Origin: Moorena producens 3L
Lineage (GTDB): Bacteria; Cyanobacteriota; Cyanobacteriia; Cyanobacteriales; Coleofasciculaceae
Direction: 5' to 3'
DNA: 64,000 nt
Assembly: GCF_000211815.1 (NCBI RefSeq)
Contig: NZ_GL890954.1
Location: forward strand, 43,548-107,547
Every line of letters begins with the position of its first letter. Within the stretch, counting starts at the first letter, position 1. Below the pieces are notes generated by a model. The model was not told the origin of the DNA. It did not search any database and saw only the letters and a program-made list of their open reading frames with translations. Position numbers and translations under genes: made by a program. Positions 61,700 to 64,000 of the stretch are shown piece after piece.

Positions 61700-62131
61700 G
61701 TGAAGGAACTTAATTGCCCAACACTTAATTGCCCAAAGTGTAAAGGAAAATTAGAGCCAGTTACCTGCCATGGCATTGAAGTAGACCGCTGTGTCAACTG
61801 CAAAGGCATTTGGTTTGATTCCCTGGAGGCCGAAATACTCAAAAAGATTAAAGGTTCTGAGAGTCTAGATATTGGAGACCCGGAAATTGGCTCTGAGCTG
61901 AATAAGATCAATGATGATATTTGCTGTCCCCGCTGTGGAGCCAAAATGATCCGGATGCTTGATATTGATGAGTACAGCGTCTGGTACGAAAAATGCTTCC
62001 AATGCCACGGGGTTTGGCTAGATGCTGGGGAATTCAGGCAGTATAAGCATAATTTTCAGCCCAGAGGTGTTCTATATCGAGTTAAGCGCATGTTTAGAGC
62101 CCAAAAGGACATCCCCAATCCTGTCTTTTAA
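61700..62131 (+). CDS. Double zinc-ribbon (TFIIB-type) protein
   Basis: About 143 residues from GTG 61700; TTG 61688 is the other candidate and no ribosome site decides. Two similar halves each hold a C4 zinc ribbon: CPKCKGKLEPV with CVNCKGIWFDSLE, and CPRCGAKMIRM with CFQCHGVWLDAGE. This CxxC...CxxCxGxWxD pattern is the zf-TFIIB family, small bacterial proteins of unknown function. The C-terminal tail is basic (RVKRMFRAQK). Confidence 0.85.
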   Translation: MKELNCPTLNCPKCKGKLEPVTCHGIEVDRCVNCKGIWFDSLEAEILKKIKGSESLDIGDPEIGSELNKINDDICCPRCGAKMIRMLDIDEYSVWYEKCFQCHGVWLDAGEFRQYKHNFQPRGVLYRVKRMFRAQKDIPNPVF

Positions 62132-62238
62132 AAGGGAAAATTCTGTAAACTAATTGGGATTGACCGTTCGCCCAGCGTCGGGCTTTGCCCAAAAGCTCAC
62201 GCGGGGCGCGTTCACTAAGAACTTAGGGAGAAAGACTC
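62132..62238. repeat. GTTCGC-type dispersed repeat
   Basis: GTTCGCCCAGCGTCGGGCTT then TGCCCAAAAGCTCACGCGGG, a variant of the GTTCGCGTAGCGTGGCC unit. A GGGAG ribosome site for the flavin reductase gene follows. Confidence 0.6.
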
Positions 62239-62723
62239 GTGCTAGACGAACAAGCAAAAAAGACCATGCTGCGCAAAATTCCCCATGGTCTATATATCTG
62301 TGGGGTCAGGGATGGTGAAGAAACAATCAATGGCTTCACGGTCAGCTGGGTAATGCAGTCTTCCTTCAAACCACCACTAATCGTTAACTGTGTTAAACAA
62401 GACTCTGGATCCCACGCCATTATTAAGAAAACAGGAGTATATGCCCTTAGCTTCCTCGATAGTGGGCAAAAAGATATGGCAGCCAAATTTTTAAACCCCA
62501 AAGTCGCGTTGGTAATAAGTTTGCTGATGTAGAATTTTACTTCGGAGAAGTAACTGGTTGTCCGATTATTTCTGACTCCCTCGGTTATGTAGAATGCCAG
62601 GTCAGAGGAACTGTGGAAGAAGGCGATCACACCGTCTTTGTTGCTGAAGTCGTTGGTGCTGGCATTCATCGGGAAGGAGATCAGTTGTTACTAGAAAGCA
62701 CTGGTTGGCAGTATGGCGGTTAG
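62239..62723 (+). pseudogene. Flavin reductase-like protein, frameshifted
   Basis: GTG 62239 opens a flavin reductase domain (MLRKIPHGLYICGVRDGEE, INGFTVSWVMQSSFKPPLIV, YALSFLDSGQKDMAAKFL). After NPK (about 62505) this frame gives unrelated residues and stops at 62530-62532, but the domain continues in another frame as RVGNKFADVEFYFGEVTGCP to LLLESTGWQYGG with TAG 62721-62723. A 1-nt deletion (or 2-nt insertion) explains it. Stand-alone flavin reductases of this type use FMN; cyanobacterial Flv proteins carry a related domain. Recent inactivation or a sequencing error. Confidence 0.85.
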
Positions 62724-62798
62724 AGCTATCAGCTATCAGCTATCAGTTATCAGCTATCAGTTATTAGCTATCAGTTATCAGTTATTAGTTCTCAGCTA
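62724..62798. repeat. Heptamer tandem repeat (CAGCTAT/CAGTTAT)
   Basis: About ten units, interrupted by MITE copy 2 and resuming after it (CAGCTATCAGC at 62969). Confidence 0.9.
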
Positions 62799-62801
62799 TC
62801 A

Positions 62802-62967
62802 GAGGTTGTCTGATAAGTCTCATTTGCTACATCCAAGCCCCCTAAATCCCCCAATTTTGGGGGACTTTTAGAAGCAAATTGACTCTTGTCCCCCCCAAGC
62901 GAGCAATCCCTCGCTTGGGGGGCTAGGGGGGCAAAATTAAGTATCAAAAAACTTTTCAGATATCCTC
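62802..62967. mobile_element. IS5-type MITE, copy 2
   Basis: 166 bp, GAGGTTGTCTGATAAGT to ACTTTTCAGATATCCTC, with TCA duplications at 62799-62801 and 62968-62970. It has split a heptamer array. The centre differs from copy 1 (CCCCCAATTTTGGGGG). Confidence 0.88.
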
Positions 62968-62970
62968 TCA

Positions 62971-63088
62971 GCTATCAGCTTTGGGTTAGTTGCCAACGAC
63001 TGACGGCTGACGGCTGACGGCTGACCACTGACCGCTGACCACTGACCACTGACTGCTGACTACTGACCACTGACCGCTGACCGCTTAA
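62971..63088. repeat. Heptamer tract (GCTGACG/CTGACCA)
   Basis: GACGGCTGACGGCTGACGGC and then ACTGACCACTGACTGCTGAC tracts just upstream of the MIF-like gene. Confidence 0.9.
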
Positions 63089-63133
63089 CATTTCAACTGT
63101 TCAAAAGCTCAACTAGGGTGTGATATCAAAACT

Positions 63134-63487
63134 ATGCCACTAATTAAAGTTCAAACTTCCATTGATGCTCCAGAATCAGCAGCTGTTGAAGGGTTGCTGA
63201 AAATCCTGTCAGGAAAACTAGCCGAGCATGTGGGTAAACCTGAAGCTTATGTGATGACAGCGTTTGAGCCTGGTGTTGCTATGACGTTTGCTGGTAGCTT
63301 TGACCCAGTTTGCTATGTGGAAATTAAAAATATTGGCACCATGAAGCCCACTCAAACTAAGGCCATGAGTCAGGATTTTTGCAAGACGATTAATGAGACC
63401 TTGGGTGTAGCACTTAACCGAATTTATATTGAATTTGCTGATGCCCAGAGACATATGTGGGGTTGGAATGGCTCAACGTTTGATTGA
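63134..63487 (+). CDS. MIF-like tautomerase family protein
   Basis: 117 residues. Pro2 directly after Met (MPLIKVQTSIDAP) is the catalytic residue of the tautomerase superfamily once Met is removed. The MIF-like pattern continues with LSGKLAEHVGKPEAYVMTAF, PVCYVEIKNIGTM and the end RIYIEFADAQRHMWGWNGST. Homologues show phenylpyruvate or dopachrome tautomerase activity in vitro; the bacterial role is unclear. Start ATG 63134. Confidence 0.9.
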   Translation: MPLIKVQTSIDAPESAAVEGLLKILSGKLAEHVGKPEAYVMTAFEPGVAMTFAGSFDPVCYVEIKNIGTMKPTQTKAMSQDFCKTINETLGVALNRIYIEFADAQRHMWGWNGSTFD

Positions 63488-63500
63488 CCTTAGACCTGGC

Positions 63501-63917
63501 TCAGCTCACTTTAAAGTCAGAAATCGTCTCAATCCATACCCGTGCTCCACAGTGTAGGGGATTATCCGGGCGATACATGACCCGACAAGGGCCATTGACT
63601 TCTACGGTATGACCGTAAGTGTTATTAGTGCCTCGTTTGACAGTAATCACTGGATTCCTTTCGCCGGTGTTGTGATTTTGGCGAATCACTTTCTGGTTAA
63701 CGTGGATCACAGCCTTCGTGTAATTTGTACGCTTTGACCAATTCCGCTTTGGTCCACGAGTGCCAGGAGTGACCACGGGCATGCCATCAAATAAGGGAAT
63801 CACCCAAGTTCTACCGACTTTATAAGCACCTTTAACTCTGCCCTTGCTCAACAGGAAACGGACGCGAGTGGCAGAGATACCTAGTAATTCAGCGGCTTGT
63901 GCGGTAGAAATCATCAT
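63501..63917 (-). CDS. Excisionase/MerR-type helix-turn-helix protein
   Basis: 138 residues. Residues 1-45 are a winged helix of the excisionase type (ISTAQAAELLGISATRVRFL, then GAYKVGRTWVIP). The C-terminal ~80 residues form a separate basic, beta-rich domain (TNNTYGHTVEVNGPCRVMYR, CGARVWIETISDF) that I do not recognise; similar two-part proteins occur in cyanobacteria. A regulator or mobile-element accessory role is possible. Start at either of two adjacent ATGs. Converges with the MIF-like gene. Confidence 0.75.
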   Translation of the reverse strand: MMISTAQAAELLGISATRVRFLLSKGRVKGAYKVGRTWVIPLFDGMPVVTPGTRGPKRNWSKRTNYTKAVIHVNQKVIRQNHNTGERNPVITVKRGTNNTYGHTVEVNGPCRVMYRPDNPLHCGARVWIETISDFKVS

Positions 63918-64000
63918 GGCGAAAAACCATTGTGTTTACGATATTGTTTATATTAACACGATTTTTAAAAGATGCAATGGGTGGAAAGTGTGGAGATAGT

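Overview
The window looks like chromosomal DNA of a repeat-rich filamentous cyanobacterium. Direct evidence is an allophycocyanin subunit (apcD), plastid-shared genes (Ycf23 and Ycf51 types), the fbp-tal-zwf-opcA cluster, glycolate oxidase subunits, many GCGATCGC (HIP1-like) octamers and dense short tandem repeats. The repeat style and the phosphopantetheinyl transferase fit a large marine Oscillatoriales genome of the Moorena (Moorea) kind; that genus assignment is inference.

Layout. 1-9.3 kb: 3' part of carB, a DUF29 gene, then a minus-strand accessory cluster (RHH protein, degenerate PIN-DUF1822 fusion, CHAT-pentapeptide protein) with a divergent, frameshifted membrane gene, then hrcA and a rhodanese. 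9.4-18.2 kb: a TnpB element with a divergent RHH gene, an IS5-type MITE, a secreted protein, cysE, a PPOX flavoprotein, a second TnpB element split by a group II intron, and an IS630-type MITE. 18.2-33.5 kb: small conserved genes, pfkA, fbp-tal-zwf-opcA, cobB, a TPR-FkbM methyltransferase, glcE and glcF, separated by tandem arrays. 33.5-47 kb: small conserved genes, rlmD, apcD, a UvrD/PcrA helicase carrying an intein, a third TnpB element abutting recR, a response regulator and a PPTase. 47-64 kb: ppc, a Ser/Thr kinase, ycf23-like, a second group II intron, a DegT aminotransferase, fetB-like, ycf51-like, ychF, a holin-like protein, cobM, a zinc-ribbon protein, a frameshifted flavin reductase, a MIF-like protein and a HTH protein.

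How the genes work together. fbp, tal, zwf and opcA lie head to tail and form the oxidative pentose phosphate module, with pfkA on the opposite strand beside it. glcE and glcF are two subunits of glycolate dehydrogenase in photorespiration. ppc feeds anaplerotic carbon. cobB and cobM both act in corrinoid synthesis but are unlinked.

The most unusual content is mobile and parasitic sequence. Two related group II introns can be bounded to the base: intron 1 splits a tnpB gene and its removal restores the reading frame, intron 2 sits in a dispersed repeat whose empty version is present elsewhere in the window, and each intron has a six-base EBS1 matching its own upstream exon. A roughly 105-bp palindromic element occurs three times, once with its core inverted relative to its ends. 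Dispersed repeats have also been absorbed in frame into carB, cobB, ppc and a tnpB. No rRNA, tRNA or CRISPR array was recognised.
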